DNA of 64,000 nt from Bdellovibrio sp. qaytius. GTDB lineage: Bacteria > Bdellovibrionota > Bdellovibrionia > Bdellovibrionales > Bdellovibrionaceae. Shown here in pieces: positions 44,545 through 53,748 of this stretch; the first letter of the stretch is position 1, and each line of letters opens with the position of its first letter. The position numbers and the translations under genes are program-made. A model generated the notes under the pieces. The model did not search any database. It had not been told where the DNA came from and saw only the letters and a list, made by a program, of their open reading frames with translations. Location of the stretch: positions 3,246,001-3,310,000 of the forward strand of contig CP025734.1 of the NCBI GenBank assembly GCA_004011035.1, read 5' to 3'.

Positions 44545-45075
44545 ATGTATTTTGAAGCAGAACTAAAAGGTAAGAAATATAAAGTCGATGTTCATGAAGA
44601 ACGCCATTCATGGAAAGTCTCGTTACAACAAGAAGAGAAAGACTGGGTTCACTACGACATCTCTAAAACAGATTTTCAACATGCTGAAGAGTATGTGAGT
44701 TTTCTATTTGATGGAAAATCATACTTGATCGACGTTTTAGGACAAGACACTGAGTATACGGTATTTATCCGTAACTCATTCCGCACCATCAAAATTTTCA
44801 ATGATGAAATGTTATTACATGAATCATTAAAAAAAGGTGGCGGAGCTGGTTCAAACGTCGAATTAAAAGCTGGTATGCCTGGTAAAGTGATTGAAATCTT
44901 CGTTAAAGAAGGTGACATCGTTAAAGCCGGTAAACCGTTATTAATTATGGAAGCCATGAAAATGGAAAATGAAATGCGCGCCTCATCTGATGTGAAGATC
45001 AAACAGATCTGCATCAAACAAGGTGATGCCGTTGAAAACGGAGCCGTGTTAATTAAGTTTGAAAAGCCGACATAA
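44545..45075 (+). CDS. Biotin carboxyl carrier protein of the acyl-CoA carboxylase
   Basis: The 176-residue protein ends in a biotinyl domain with the biotin-accepting Lys139 in MEAMKMENE. The N-terminal 90 or so residues are a beta-rich domain (YFEAELKGKKYKVDV, TEYTVFIRN) like the BT/BCCP domain of propionyl-CoA carboxylase alpha chains, so this looks like the second half of a PccA split from accC. A GGG-rich linker (98-103) joins the domains. It is 9 nt after accC. Confidence 0.9.
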   Translation: MYFEAELKGKKYKVDVHEERHSWKVSLQQEEKDWVHYDISKTDFQHAEEYVSFLFDGKSYLIDVLGQDTEYTVFIRNSFRTIKIFNDEMLLHESLKKGGGAGSNVELKAGMPGKVIEIFVKEGDIVKAGKPLLIMEAMKMENEMRASSDVKIKQICIKQGDAVENGAVLIKFEKPT

Positions 45076-45082
45076 ACGAAAT

Positions 45083-45107
45083 AGCTCCTTAACCGGAGCT
45101 TTTTTTT
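45083..45107 (+). terminator. Rho-independent terminator of the carboxylase operon
   Basis: AGCTCC, loop TTAACC, GGAGCT is followed by seven T. Its T run overlaps the last bases of the convergent histidine kinase gene. Confidence 0.85.
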
Positions 45108-46461
45108 AGCTTTTTTCTTTAGCTAATTGAATATTAAAGACTGTGCCTTCATCTATTTTTGAAAACACTTCGATCTTGCCGCCCCATTCACGCACTTTAT
45201 TAAAGGCGTGATAGGTTCCAAGCCCGCTACCACTACCTGTAGTGGTAATGTCTTTACCCTGACTAAATTTTTGATTTTGCCCTAACTGAGCTATCGTATC
45301 AGCAGTCATTCCGCGCCCGTTGTCCTGAATAAAAATTGAAACAGTGTCAGGATAAATACGAACACCCACCATAATTTTACCAGAACCATCGATTAAGGCC
45401 TCGATTGAATTGTTCACAAGATTAGAAAAGATTCTTGCGAAATCACCAGCATGCACACGAGACCACGCGGCCTCAGTACCGTCGATGTTCACTTCAAATG
45501 TTATTTTAGCGTTGTCATGAAATTGAGTTTTTTTCTCGAGCACTATTTCTTCGACGATTTTTGAGATGTTAACTGGTTTTATCTCTAAGGCGATATCGCC
45601 ATTAAAGTTTTTACCCGTAGCTAGTAGCTCGTTGGCGATTTCATTAATTCTAGATATCGCACTTTGAAATACAGCTTTTTTTTCATCAGCTAACATCGCA
45701 TCACTCGCTAATATATTAAGTGAACTTAAGGGTGAGCGAATATCATGTGCCACTTGCGCTGCTACTTTATTTAAAGCTTCTTGTTGGGCTAATATAACAA
45801 CGCGTTTTTCTGCTGCATTTAATCTTTGAAATAACTGAGAAAATTCATGCTCTAAAACGTCGATTTCTGAAAACCCTGAACTAATTAAGCCTTCGACTTT
45901 TAGATCTGTTTGTACTTTTGATATTCCACGAAATGTCGTGCTGATAAGTTCAAGAGGATGACTTAATGTTTTGCCGATTTTACCTAACTCACTTCGCATA
46001 AATAGAGCTATGCAAAGCCCGACAAAAAGCACTGGCAAAAAAACCATTAAAATAACCGACCATGAAATTTGATAAGTCCATACAACAGTATATGAAGGGC
46101 CGCCACTGACACTAATTTTAACAGAATCATTGCCAATAGGAATAGACATTGAAGATTTAGGAACTGAGCTAGCAATGATTTTGCCATCATCCGCTTTTAA
46201 AGCCACTTCTCGAATTGATTCTGAATATGCGATTGTATTGATATTTCTTTGTGTCTCGACAAAGTTATTTGATAGCAAAAGATAACTTATATATGACTTT
46301 TGCGTTTCGACAGTGTGAGCGGCTTCTCTTTGAGTAACCGTTTTTAAAGACCACAGTAATAACGGCAGTCCAAATAATACTGTGAATAAGCTGGCACGAA
46401 CAAACGCGTGTTTTTCGTGCGCTATTAAGTGTTCTTTAACTGTTTTAGAATTTGATGGCAT
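45106..46461 (-). CDS. Membrane sensor histidine kinase
   Basis: The 451-residue protein has membrane helices near 23-40 and 135-154 flanking a periplasmic sensor of about 95 residues, a HAMP-like linker, the H box with His239 in VAHDIRSPL, N box NLVNNSIEAL, and G boxes DNGRGM and GSGLGTYHAF. No response regulator gene lies nearby. It begins 6 nt after the exported-protein gene, which may act with its sensor. Confidence 0.9.
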   Translation of the reverse strand: MPSNSKTVKEHLIAHEKHAFVRASLFTVLFGLPLLLWSLKTVTQREAAHTVETQKSYISYLLLSNNFVETQRNINTIAYSESIREVALKADDGKIIASSVPKSSMSIPIGNDSVKISVSGGPSYTVVWTYQISWSVILMVFLPVLFVGLCIALFMRSELGKIGKTLSHPLELISTTFRGISKVQTDLKVEGLISSGFSEIDVLEHEFSQLFQRLNAAEKRVVILAQQEALNKVAAQVAHDIRSPLSSLNILASDAMLADEKKAVFQSAISRINEIANELLATGKNFNGDIALEIKPVNISKIVEEIVLEKKTQFHDNAKITFEVNIDGTEAAWSRVHAGDFARIFSNLVNNSIEALIDGSGKIMVGVRIYPDTVSIFIQDNGRGMTADTIAQLGQNQKFSQGKDITTTGSGSGLGTYHAFNKVREWGGKIEVFSKIDEGTVFNIQLAKEKS

Positions 46462-46467
46462 AGCTCA

Positions 46468-47211
46468 TTATAAAGCTGAAAAATTACCTGCGCCATCAAT
46501 TTCGTACGAGTAAGACTGTGTTTCTGTTTTTAAGACCGTAGAGACAGTCCAGTTAATATTGATGATCATGCCCGCTAAAGGATTTTCTGAAGTTCCTTTG
46601 TTGTAAACTGATTCAACCGCAGCTTGTACATTGAATGTATACATATAGGCCGTTTTAAATTCTTGCGGTTCTACTGATACGTAACCGATGTATTTACCTT
46701 GGCCTTTATAACTTCCGCCACTTAAGTAAATAATTTTATAAACTAACTTTGCGACTTCGACACCATACACATTTTTATATGTGATTTCGTAATACTTAGA
46801 CTGGGGGCTTTTCCAACCTTCGAGTTGTTGCCAAGCTGTAATGTTTTGTGGAACCGCATTAGCTTTTGCTTTTTGAAAGCTAGCTACTGGTTTACCTTTT
46901 TCTAAAACTGTCCAAATTTTTGTTCCGATATTAATTATTTTATCTACGATAATTTCAGCTTGAGTTAATTGACCGATCACTTGATTAAGTGGGCCGACAC
47001 CAATATCACCGGCTGTTGCCTGACTGGTATATGCGGATTTTTCTAATTTAAATTTATTTTTATTTTGATATTTTTCGGTGACATCACGAACTTCGACATT
47101 CAACGGAGTTAATTGATCCATCATCTCTTGCGAGATATCACGCGGATCAGCTGCGTTGGCTAAGATAGGTAGAGCAAGGCTTGCGAGAACAATAATCGTT
47201 AAAAACTTCAT
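46468..47211 (-). CDS. Exported protein of unknown function
   Basis: The 247-residue product has a signal peptide ending ILANA and a soluble mature domain with no Cys. I do not recognise the family. The ATG at 47211 has GGGGGA 5 nt before it; an upstream start at 47241 was rejected. It is transcribed with the kinase just downstream, so a periplasmic input to that kinase is possible (inference from operon only). Confidence 0.65.
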   Translation of the reverse strand: MKFLTIIVLASLALPILANAADPRDISQEMMDQLTPLNVEVRDVTEKYQNKNKFKLEKSAYTSQATAGDIGVGPLNQVIGQLTQAEIIVDKIINIGTKIWTVLEKGKPVASFQKAKANAVPQNITAWQQLEGWKSPQSKYYEITYKNVYGVEVAKLVYKIIYLSGGSYKGQGKYIGYVSVEPQEFKTAYMYTFNVQAAVESVYNKGTSENPLAGMIININWTVSTVLKTETQSYSYEIDGAGNFSAL

Positions 47212-47391
47212 ACATTCCCCCTGTGGATGTAGGGCCAACATACGACTGTGTGTTCATTTTTATCAATGAAGTTTATTAAGAATTGTAAACAATAAACGAT
47301 CGTCAAAAAAATTGTCACCTCTGGTAAACGCATGCCAAACGGCTGGCACACTCAATGCTTTACACTTCTTTTCTGCAAGGAAATTTCATCG

Positions 47392-50244
47392 ATGAAAGAT
47401 AACAAGAATTTAACAAGAGCGAGTCTTCGACTTGCTCGCTGGCTCGCAGTTGCTATTGCTATTTTACCCATAGCAACTGCAATCGGTTACGCGTTCGGTA
47501 TAACTATTTTAACTACAGGAGTTGGCCAGTTTCCAGCTATGCGCCCAAGTACTGCGACTGGCCTTTTAATTTTAGCACTAGGCATCTTTTTAACAACCCA
47601 ACAAAATCCAATAAAATTATTAAGTTTTCTCTCTGCAACTTTCTGTGTAGTGCTAGGAAGTTTTACCTTGTCGGGGCACTTTTTACCCTTTCCTGGTACG
47701 CCCACTTCTCCGCAAGCAGCTCTAAATTTTTTATTGATGGGCTGTAGTCTCTTTATATATGTGTTTACTCAACGTCTAATTGTGTATGCCCAATTCGCAA
47801 TTTTATTTTGTGCAATTAACTCTGAAATTGCTTTAACTGGATATATTTTTAATGCAGATGAGGTCTATGGTTTTCCAGTTCCGAGTCACGGTATGGGTAT
47901 GTCTGTTCAAACTGCGATCTGCTTTTTACTTTCTACTGTGGCGATTGTTTGCACTAAGCCTAATGAAGGTTTTATCAAAATTTTATTTCGTGAAAAATCA
48001 CGTACTGCTTTAGTAACGCGTAAAATTATCTTAACGATTATCTTTGGCCCGATTGTTATCGGCACAATCACAAGAATCGGACTATATTTAGGCTTATATC
48101 GCGAAAGTGTACACGATGCTTTGTATGTATTAATTCTTATCGGAGTAATTGTTCGCACAACGTGGCAAGCGGCAAAACTTTCTGAAATCGAAGAACAGCG
48201 CGCCGAAAAAGCTTTAGAAGAAAAAGAATTCTCTGAAGCTAAATCAACCGGAATTATTTCTATTTCTGCAGATGCGATTATTTCAATTGATCACGACCAA
48301 AGAATTATTTTATTCAATGAAGGGGCTGAAAAAATATTTGGTTATGCAAAATTTGAAATTCTCGGTAAACCGCTTGAAACTTTAATGCCTGAACGTTTTC
48401 GCAAAAACCATCAACAGCATGTTTCTCATTTCTCGGCGGGCTCAGGGGCGGCCCGCCGAATGGGCGAGCGTGGTATGACGATTTATGGCCGTAGAAAAAC
48501 TGGTGAAGAGTTTCCGGCAGATGCGGCTATTTCTAAAATTGCAATTCGTGGCAGTGAAATTATGACCGTCACTTTACGTGATATCACAGATCGCGTACGC
48601 ACAGAAAAATTTCAACGCTTTTTAACTGACGTGGCGACGGCCTTAGCCGACGGTGGGCTTATGTTAGAGGTTATTGCACAAAGGTTATCAGAATTGGTTA
48701 TTAAAAACATGGCCGATATTTGCATTTTAGAAACTTTTCCAGAAGAGAGTAGCCCTGGCACGATACGAGTTTTATGTAAAAACTCTGAAGATAAAAAATT
48801 ACACTCTACTATTACTCAGCTAATTGAAACTAAGCCCAGCGCATTTTCGCAGGTCTTATTAAAGTCGCGCCAATCTTTGCTGATCGAAAACGTTACCGAA
48901 GAGCAATTGTCATTGTTAGGCTCTGATGAAAATCAGATGTCTTTACTACAAAGTCTAAATTTTGCTTCGATGATTTCTGTGCCGTTAGTGGCGCATCAAA
49001 AATTTATTGGCAATATGGTGCTTATATCAACCAATGGTTTAAATCTGTTTCATGAATCTGATTTACGCTTGGCTGAAGAAGTGGCTTTAAGAGCTGCTCT
49101 TTCGTTTGAGAATTCTTATCTATATAATGAGTCTCAAAAAGCTATTGCCACGCGAGAAGAGGTTTTAGCTGTGGTTTCACATGATTTAAAAAGTCCACTT
49201 ACAACAATCAAACTTGTCGGCCAAATGCTGGCCTCAATGCAAACACCTAATAAAGCAGTTTGTGACGATTTCGCTAAAAAAATTGAAAAGTCTTCGAAGC
49301 AAATGCAGGTACTGATTGAAGACTTATTAGACTTTGCAAAAATTCAAAGTGGAACATTTTCTGTAAATAAATCTGCCGAAAATATTTCTGAAGCTATTTA
49401 TGAGGTCGCTGAGCCTCTGCAAGCCCAAGCCGAAGCTAATCATCAACATCTTTTCGTCGACTTACCAGCGAATTTACCGCAAGTGAATATTGATCTTGCG
49501 CGCACTGTTCAAGTTGTATCAAACCTATTAAGCAATGCTCTTAAATTCACTCCAAGCGGAGGAACCATTAAAATAACGGCAGTGGCTCGCAGCAGTGATG
49601 TTTTAGTTTCTGTTTCAGATAACGGGCCCGGAGTGCCCCCTGATTGTTTAACTCGAGTATTTGATCGCTTCTGGCAAGTTGAGGGCACGAAACAAAAAGG
49701 AAGTGGCTTAGGTTTATCTATCGCAAAGGGTATCGTATTAGCTCATGGTGGCCGCATCTGGGTAGAAAGCGAAGCCAACAAAGGATCTACGTTTCATTTT
49801 ACATTGCCGCGAGCTGAAATCACAAAAGTGAAACCGGCAGATACTTTTGGCCCGATGAAAAAAACATTAAAAGGAGCTCGCATTCTTGTTGTCGACGATT
49901 CGCCTGATAGTTTATTTCTGATTAAACATTTATTAGAAAGCCTTGGTGCTGAAGTCACCGTGGCAGATACTGTTAAATCAGCGCTTTCAAGCCTTAAATT
50001 TTCTATGCCGAATATTTTATTTACAGATATTGAAATGCCTGAAGAAACGGGATTTGATCTATTAACCCAATTGCGAAAATCTTCAAATTCAAAAAACAAT
50101 GCTATTCCTGTTGTGGCACTTACTGGTCATAGTGCCGAAAAAGAAATTGCAAAAATAGAGTCTGCCGGTTTTGATCTTTATTTATCAAAACCGATTAACT
50201 TAGAAAAAATGGTGTCAGCTATTTTACGGCTAATCCCGCATTAG
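47392..50244 (+). CDS. Hybrid histidine kinase with membrane sensor, PAS, GAF and receiver domains
   Basis: The 950-residue protein has an N-terminal block of about eight membrane helices (residues 15-270), a PAS domain (about 280-400, DAIISIDHDQRIILFNEG), a GAF-like domain (about 415-590), a HisKA domain with His597 in VVSHDLKSP, a catalytic domain with NLLSNALKFTP and DNGPGVP, and a C-terminal receiver with Asp879 in LFTDIEMPEE. The phosphate can thus move within one protein. AAGGAAA lies about 11 nt before the ATG; an upstream start at 47332 was rejected. The signal is unknown. Confidence 0.9.
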   Translation: MKDNKNLTRASLRLARWLAVAIAILPIATAIGYAFGITILTTGVGQFPAMRPSTATGLLILALGIFLTTQQNPIKLLSFLSATFCVVLGSFTLSGHFLPFPGTPTSPQAALNFLLMGCSLFIYVFTQRLIVYAQFAILFCAINSEIALTGYIFNADEVYGFPVPSHGMGMSVQTAICFLLSTVAIVCTKPNEGFIKILFREKSRTALVTRKIILTIIFGPIVIGTITRIGLYLGLYRESVHDALYVLILIGVIVRTTWQAAKLSEIEEQRAEKALEEKEFSEAKSTGIISISADAIISIDHDQRIILFNEGAEKIFGYAKFEILGKPLETLMPERFRKNHQQHVSHFSAGSGAARRMGERGMTIYGRRKTGEEFPADAAISKIAIRGSEIMTVTLRDITDRVRTEKFQRFLTDVATALADGGLMLEVIAQRLSELVIKNMADICILETFPEESSPGTIRVLCKNSEDKKLHSTITQLIETKPSAFSQVLLKSRQSLLIENVTEEQLSLLGSDENQMSLLQSLNFASMISVPLVAHQKFIGNMVLISTNGLNLFHESDLRLAEEVALRAALSFENSYLYNESQKAIATREEVLAVVSHDLKSPLTTIKLVGQMLASMQTPNKAVCDDFAKKIEKSSKQMQVLIEDLLDFAKIQSGTFSVNKSAENISEAIYEVAEPLQAQAEANHQHLFVDLPANLPQVNIDLARTVQVVSNLLSNALKFTPSGGTIKITAVARSSDVLVSVSDNGPGVPPDCLTRVFDRFWQVEGTKQKGSGLGLSIAKGIVLAHGGRIWVESEANKGSTFHFTLPRAEITKVKPADTFGPMKKTLKGARILVVDDSPDSLFLIKHLLESLGAEVTVADTVKSALSSLKFSMPNILFTDIEMPEETGFDLLTQLRKSSNSKNNAIPVVALTGHSAEKEIAKIESAGFDLYLSKPINLEKMVSAILRLIPH

Positions 50245-50858
50245 ATTTTATTGAGTAATTCTTGTTTTTTAGCGCTGTATTCAACTTCAGATAAGGCACC
50301 TGATTGATAAAGCTTATGTAATTCATCGATTGCTTTTGAAACATCGGCAGCTTGCGCTGATACAGACGTTGGCGCTGTGTTTACAGAACTAACAGTGCTT
50401 GCAGCGTTTGATACATCTTTTGCATCGCCTGATAAGCGATTAAAAATAACTTTTGCTTCTGCTAACCACACTTGAAAATAATTTAAATCTGGCGCGGCCT
50501 GATTGATCACAACACTTTCAGCGATCATATCGTGAAGTGTTTGGCGCTTGGCTGTGAATAAATTCATGAAATAACCAATACCTAAAACAAAGCCTGATAA
50601 AATACTGCAGAAATATCTGATGTAAGCTTGTTTAATCGTTAAACGCTGGCCCGTTTCAGAAACAACAATCATCCCCATCATGGCTTTACCTGGTGTTCCC
50701 ATTAACGGAGACGCTTCAAATACAGGTTTATACAAAACACCTAAAACTATTCCACCCGCGTAAGGAATCAGAGTTCCTAAGATCCACGCTGGAATTAGCA
50801 TAATTAAAGCATCAATAAATAAAGCCACAAAACGTCGCCAAAAACCTGCGTACACCAT
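50241..50858 (-). CDS. RDD-family membrane protein with C-terminal SHOCT-type motif
   Basis: The 205-residue protein has three or four membrane helices of the RDD type (GFWRRFVALFIDALIM start, then GTPGKAMMGMIVVSE), a Ser/Ala-rich linker and a C-terminal SHOCT-like helix pair (IDELHKLYQSGALSEVEYSAKKQELL). RDD proteins are often transport-linked but poorly defined. It is the last gene of the tatB-tatC transcript and overlaps the kinase end by 4 nt. Confidence 0.8.
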   Translation of the reverse strand: MVYAGFWRRFVALFIDALIMLIPAWILGTLIPYAGGIVLGVLYKPVFEASPLMGTPGKAMMGMIVVSETGQRLTIKQAYIRYFCSILSGFVLGIGYFMNLFTAKRQTLHDMIAESVVINQAAPDLNYFQVWLAEAKVIFNRLSGDAKDVSNAASTVSSVNTAPTSVSAQAADVSKAIDELHKLYQSGALSEVEYSAKKQELLNKI

Positions 50859-50869
50859 TTTAAAACTCC

Positions 50870-51640
50870 TTAGTTTTCGAAACTTTCAGATAAAGCTTTT
50901 TTCTTTTCAAATAAGCCTACAATAATAATTGAAACTTCATACATCACCCATAGCGGAACCATAAGTAAAACCATGCTCAGTGCATCTGGTGGTGCTGCGA
51001 TAGCTGAAATTGCAGAGATTGCGACAACAGCGTATTTTCTTTTATCGCGTAAAAATCTTTGCGAAACTAATCCCATCATTCCTAATAATGAAATTACAAC
51101 TGGCATTTCAAAAGTTAATCCGAAAACAATGGCTGTTTGTGTGAAAAACCCTAAATAGCTATCGATAGTGATCATGGGTTTGTCGGTATCACCACCAAAG
51201 GTCATCAAAAAATGAAACGCCATTGGTAACGCCACGAAATAACTAAATGCAACGCCTAAGCAAAATTGGAGTGTTCCGAAGAAAATAAATCCTGTCGCCA
51301 TTTTCTTTTCATTACGATAAAGCGCTGGCGCAATAAATTTCCAAAGTTGATATAACCAAAACGGAGCTGATAAAACTAAACCTGCAACAAACGCGATTTT
51401 AATATGCGCCATAAATTTATCAATGGGCCCTGTATAAACTAAGCCGCCATTTGGTAAGTACGGTTGAATCGGTTTACGAATAATATCAAAAAGTTTTTCG
51501 CTGAATCCCCACGCTAAGCATGTTCCGAAAAAAATTCCGTACGCCATGCGTGTTAAACGAAAACGCAATTCTCCCAGATGTTCAATCAGGGACATGTTTT
51601 TTTCTTCTTCTTGTGCCGGCGAATTAAGATTTGGATTCAT
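50870..51640 (-). CDS. tatC: Twin-arginine translocase subunit TatC
   Basis: The 256-residue inner-membrane protein has six helices and the family blocks EHLGELRFRLTR near the start and YQLWKFIAPALYRNEKK in the first half. TatC binds the twin-arginine signal of folded export substrates. It overlaps tatB by 17 nt; an internal ATG at 51595 (MSLIEHLGELR) is an alternative start. Confidence 0.93.
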   Translation of the reverse strand: MNPNLNSPAQEEEKNMSLIEHLGELRFRLTRMAYGIFFGTCLAWGFSEKLFDIIRKPIQPYLPNGGLVYTGPIDKFMAHIKIAFVAGLVLSAPFWLYQLWKFIAPALYRNEKKMATGFIFFGTLQFCLGVAFSYFVALPMAFHFLMTFGGDTDKPMITIDSYLGFFTQTAIVFGLTFEMPVVISLLGMMGLVSQRFLRDKRKYAVVAISAISAIAAPPDALSMVLLMVPLWVMYEVSIIIVGLFEKKKALSESFEN

Positions 51641-51920
51641 CTGATTTTTCTGTTACCGGCGCAGTTGGAGTTGCTTGAGCTTGCGCCGCTGGTTGCTGCG
51701 CACCCGGAGCTTGTGGTGGTGTCGGCGGCTGAGCCTTGTATTTCATTAAATCAGATGGTCTGATCTCGGCTTCTTTTTTAAGATCATCCCAAACACCCGA
51801 AGTGCTTCGGCGCAAATCATTAAACATGCGACCAATGTTGCGCATAACTTCTGGAAGTTTCTCGGGCGGAATTACGATGATTAAAATTATTCCAAGAATA
51901 ACTAAATGACTAAAACTCAT
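51624..51920 (-). CDS. tatB: Twin-arginine translocase subunit TatB (TatA/B family)
   Basis: The 98-residue protein has one N-terminal helix, a hinge at PPEKLPEVMRNIGRMF, an amphipathic helix and a Pro/Gln/Ala-rich tail. The longer amphipathic part and position before tatC favour TatB, though some bacteria use one bifunctional TatA/B. No separate tatA was seen in the window. Confidence 0.85.
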   Translation of the reverse strand: MSFSHLVILGIILIIVIPPEKLPEVMRNIGRMFNDLRRSTSGVWDDLKKEAEIRPSDLMKYKAQPPTPPQAPGAQQPAAQAQATPTAPVTEKSDESKS

Positions 51921-51935
51921 GTATTAAGTTTTAGC

Positions 51936-52550
51936 TTAGGCTTTATTAAGTTTCAATTGTTCTTTTGGCAGGGTCATAATACCCATTTGAGTCAGCTTTT
52001 CGCGGGCGACTTCTGAACCCGTTTTCAAGTACTTGTCATATAGACGCAATACGTTCTGATCGGCCTGTACAGCGGACTTTTCGCTCATATAGCTCAGCAC
52101 TTCGACAAATTCTACAAAACGATTAGAAAAGGTCTTATAGACTTCGCTTAAATGATCTTCTTTGGTCAAAGTTGATAAGTTAAAATAAGCCGCAGATCCC
52201 ATTTCAGAATAGTAATCGATATCGACCAATTTCTTCTGAAGTGAGTCTCCAAAAAAGCCCGCCAAGTAAAGCGAACGATCGGCTAAGGTTTTCATGATTT
52301 CTTTTTTGCGTGTCATTTCTGAATTCATCGCGACTAAGTACATCTCAGCTAATGTCTCTGGAGGGTTTTCGCTGTGTTCGCCGTGCGTACTTTGGGGAGT
52401 AAATAAATTGCGTGAATCAAGATAGTGTTTAAGCATATGGATGAGATACGTTTCCAGATGTGGAAACGATTTTACTTTTCTTTGCTCAAAAGCTTCTTTT
52501 AAAGCTTCGGAAAAATGCTGTTCCGGAGAAATAAATAAAAATGCACTCAT
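51936..52550 (-). CDS. Conserved hypothetical protein
   Basis: The 204-residue, largely helical cytoplasmic protein has no membrane segment or signal peptide and no motif I recognise. It has an acidic, Glu/His-rich loop near 55-65 and an N-terminus with SPEQHFSEALKEAFEQRKV. It heads the run into tatB (15-nt gap), so a link to Tat substrates or general envelope upkeep is possible but unproved. Confidence 0.6.
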   Translation of the reverse strand: MSAFLFISPEQHFSEALKEAFEQRKVKSFPHLETYLIHMLKHYLDSRNLFTPQSTHGEHSENPPETLAEMYLVAMNSEMTRKKEIMKTLADRSLYLAGFFGDSLQKKLVDIDYYSEMGSAAYFNLSTLTKEDHLSEVYKTFSNRFVEFVEVLSYMSEKSAVQADQNVLRLYDKYLKTGSEVAREKLTQMGIMTLPKEQLKLNKA

Positions 52551-52689
52551 AACTTGTGTCTCATCTTAATATACTTATCGGCCTTGATCCAGTCTGGCTA
52601 AACCTGAAAACACCGCCCAGAGCGAATTTGCGGCTAAAGTCTGGTTAAATACGACTAAATTCTGTTTCAAAATAGTCCGATAGGTTCAT

Positions 52690-53736
52690 ATGCTAAATTA
52701 CGGGCCTTTAAAATCATTGTTCCTCTCAGATGATATGAGTGAAATCATGGTCAACTCTTGGGATCATGTTTTTGTTGAACACAAAGGCTGCCTTGTTCGC
52801 ACGGCAGCTCGCTTTATGGATGCGCGCGCATTTCAAGATTTAGTTTTTGCTATTTTAGCTCACGATAAACATGACTTCAGTAAAACCTATAATTTCGATG
52901 GCATTTTACCCGAAGGTCACCGTTATAATATTACTCTTCCACCGTTAAGCCCTAGGGGCCCGACTCTGACAATACGTAAATTTTTAGAAAAAAATTTTTC
53001 GTTAGATCAAATGATCGCTTCTGATTTTTTATCAGATAAAACAGCGCGCTTTTTAAAATTAGCCGTTGAAGCTCGTTTAAATATTGTTGTTTCTGGCGGA
53101 ACTGGAACTGGTAAAACTTCATTCTTAAATACATTGGCCAGTTTGATTCCTGAAGATCAGCGTGTTGTTTCTGTTGAAGACACGCAAGAGCTTCGCCCCA
53201 CACATGTAAATTGGATTTATCTTAAAACTATACAAAACGAACAAACTAAAGTGACTGCAAGAGACTGCGTTTACAATGCTTTAAGAATGCGCCCTGATCG
53301 TATTATTGTTGGCGAGTGTCGTGGTTCAGAAGCCTTTGATATGCTGCAAGCTATGAACACGGGCCACGAAGGTTCAATGACTTCGATTCATTCAAATTCT
53401 GCGAACGATTGTTTGGCTAGATTAGAAACTTTGATCAATGTGGCTAATCCAGATATGCCATTAAAAATGGTGCGCGCGCAAATCAGCCAAGCCGTAGATA
53501 TTATTATTCAGTTAAAACGTTTAGCTGATGGACGCAGACAAATTTCTGAAATTATTGAGTTAAACGGTATGCACACTGAAGTCATTACCCGTGCAGAAAT
53601 TTTTACGCGCAACAAAACCGGTAAACTTGATGTTACAGGTCTTGTGCCTGACGTAATTCAAAGAATAAATTCTCCGGTAAAAAAGATTTCTGCGCAATTT
53701 TTTGATCCGAATACCCAGCTTAAAAAATCAAGCTAG
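52690..53736 (+). CDS. cpaF: CpaF/TadA-type secretion ATPase
   Basis: The 348-residue ATPase has Walker A GGTGTGKT (136-143), [25 protein letters not shown] and the His box [13 protein letters not shown], as in CpaF/TadA/VirB11 enzymes that power Tad pili. It lacks the 80-120 residue N-terminal extension usual in CpaF. It stands alone: no tadB/tadC or secretin follows. It may serve the dispersed Tad genes elsewhere or a divergent machine. Confidence 0.85.
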   Translation: MLNYGPLKSLFLSDDMSEIMVNSWDHVFVEHKGCLVRTAARFMDARAFQDLVFAILAHDKHDFSKTYNFDGILPEGHRYNITLPPLSPRGPTLTIRKFLEKNFSLDQMIASDFLSDKTARFLKLAVEARLNIVVSGGTGTGKTSFLNTLASLIPEDQRVVSVEDTQELRPTHVNWIYLKTIQNEQTKVTARDCVYNALRMRPDRIIVGECRGSEAFDMLQAMNTGHEGSMTSIHSNSANDCLARLETLINVANPDMPLKMVRAQISQAVDIIIQLKRLADGRRQISEIIELNGMHTEVITRAEIFTRNKTGKLDVTGLVPDVIQRINSPVKKISAQFFDPNTQLKKSS

Positions 53737-53748
53737 GCTATCTAGCGA

